DNA of 64,000 nt, taken from the NCBI RefSeq assembly GCF_900101265.1, contig NZ_FMZS01000016.1:62001-126000 (forward strand), in the 5' to 3' direction. This DNA is from Massilia sp. PDC64. Lineage in GTDB: Bacteria > Pseudomonadota > Gammaproteobacteria > Burkholderiales > Burkholderiaceae_D. A program made the position numbers and the translations under genes. The notes beneath the pieces were generated by a model. It made no database searches. It saw only the letters and a program-made list of their open reading frames with translations, and had not been told where the DNA came from. Positions 63,854-64,000 of this stretch are shown in pieces (positions within the stretch are counted from its first letter, which is position 1; every line of letters starts with the position of its first letter).

Positions 63854-64000
63854 ATGACGAAACCATTCAAACGCATCCTGTTCACCGGCGCGGCCGGTAA
63901 CCTGGGCCGCCGCCTGCGCGAGCGCCTGCACGAATTCGCCGACATCGTGCGCCTGTCCGACGTGGCCGACGTCGGCCCGGCCGCGCCGCACGAAGAGATC
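63854..64000 (+). CDS. udh: Uronate dehydrogenase, 3'-truncated
   Basis: The first 49 residues of a protein cut off by the window end. FKRILFTGAAGNLGRRLRER carries a Rossmann GxxGxxG site, and IVRLSDVADVGPAAPHEE closely follows the start of Pseudomonas uronate dehydrogenase. This NAD-dependent enzyme oxidises D-galacturonate or D-glucuronate to the aldarolactone, the first step of oxidative galacturonate use, which fits with the pectin lyases upstream. No strong ribosome site is seen before this ATG. Other extended short-chain dehydrogenases cannot be excluded from so short a piece. Confidence 0.8.
   Translation, partial: MTKPFKRILFTGAAGNLGRRLRERLHEFADIVRLSDVADVGPAAPHEEI

Overview
The window is high-GC bacterial DNA with dense coding, many overlapping ATGA or GTGA start/stop junctions, very large TonB-dependent receptors with dispersed glycoside hydrolases, a rhizobial-type rhamnose gene set, a PEP-CTERM-like protein and few intergenic gaps. 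This fits a soil or plant-associated betaproteobacterium of the Massilia/Telluria (Oxalobacteraceae) kind; the assignment is inferred from gene style, since there is no rRNA or other marker gene here. I saw no tRNA, rRNA, CRISPR array, insertion sequence or prophage.

The unifying theme is pectin, above all rhamnogalacturonan I (RG-I). From the left: a 5'-truncated oligogalacturonate lyase (PL22), a DUF1080 lipoprotein and a secreted acetylesterase-like hydrolase. A five-gene minus-strand unit follows (rhaD, rhaI, GH106 rhamnosidase, GH105 unsaturated rhamnogalacturonyl hydrolase, rhaM), divergent from a plus-strand unit rhaR-rhaS-rhaT-rhaP-rhaQ-rhaK. These two units couple backbone cleavage, rhamnose import by an ABC transporter, phosphorylation, isomerisation, aldol cleavage and aldehyde oxidation. 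The 316-bp gap between them carries two perfect 9-bp inverted repeats.

After a housekeeping break (17.6-21.0 kb: a DUF7668-like protein, a YbaK-type deacylase, a PAS-GGDEF-EAL protein) comes a second carbohydrate block: GH35 with an extra N-terminal propeller, GH28, and a divergent TonB receptor. From 29.6 to 40.4 kb lie mostly unrelated genes: a glyoxalase-fold protein, a GT9 transferase, an IorB-IorA molybdoenzyme operon with a CxxCH protein and an orphan LuxR regulator, GlxA-type and HxlR regulators, PhzF, a TfoX-like protein and two unknowns.

From 40.4 kb the polysaccharide theme returns: a beta-helix protein with two cysteine-containing C-terminal repeats, a metalloprotease-like protein with lspA, GH43, a stress/membrane module (PspA-like, DUF2491, low-complexity membrane protein, CII-like regulator, small membrane protein), then GH43, GH2 and a second TonB receptor on the minus strand. 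A Sel1 protein, a GntR/FCD regulator, a second GH2, a PL9 lyase, a PEP-CTERM-like protein and the start of uronate dehydrogenase close the window.

Taken together: TonB receptors plus secreted PL9, GH28, GH43, GH35 and GH2 enzymes take up and trim pectin and its arabinan/galactan side chains; PL22, GH105 and GH106 finish the oligomers; rhamnose goes through the Rha pathway and galacturonate through Udh. Repeated TGAGCG half-sites near both TonB receptor genes and a FadR-type palindrome between the second GH2 and PL9 suggest shared regulation.
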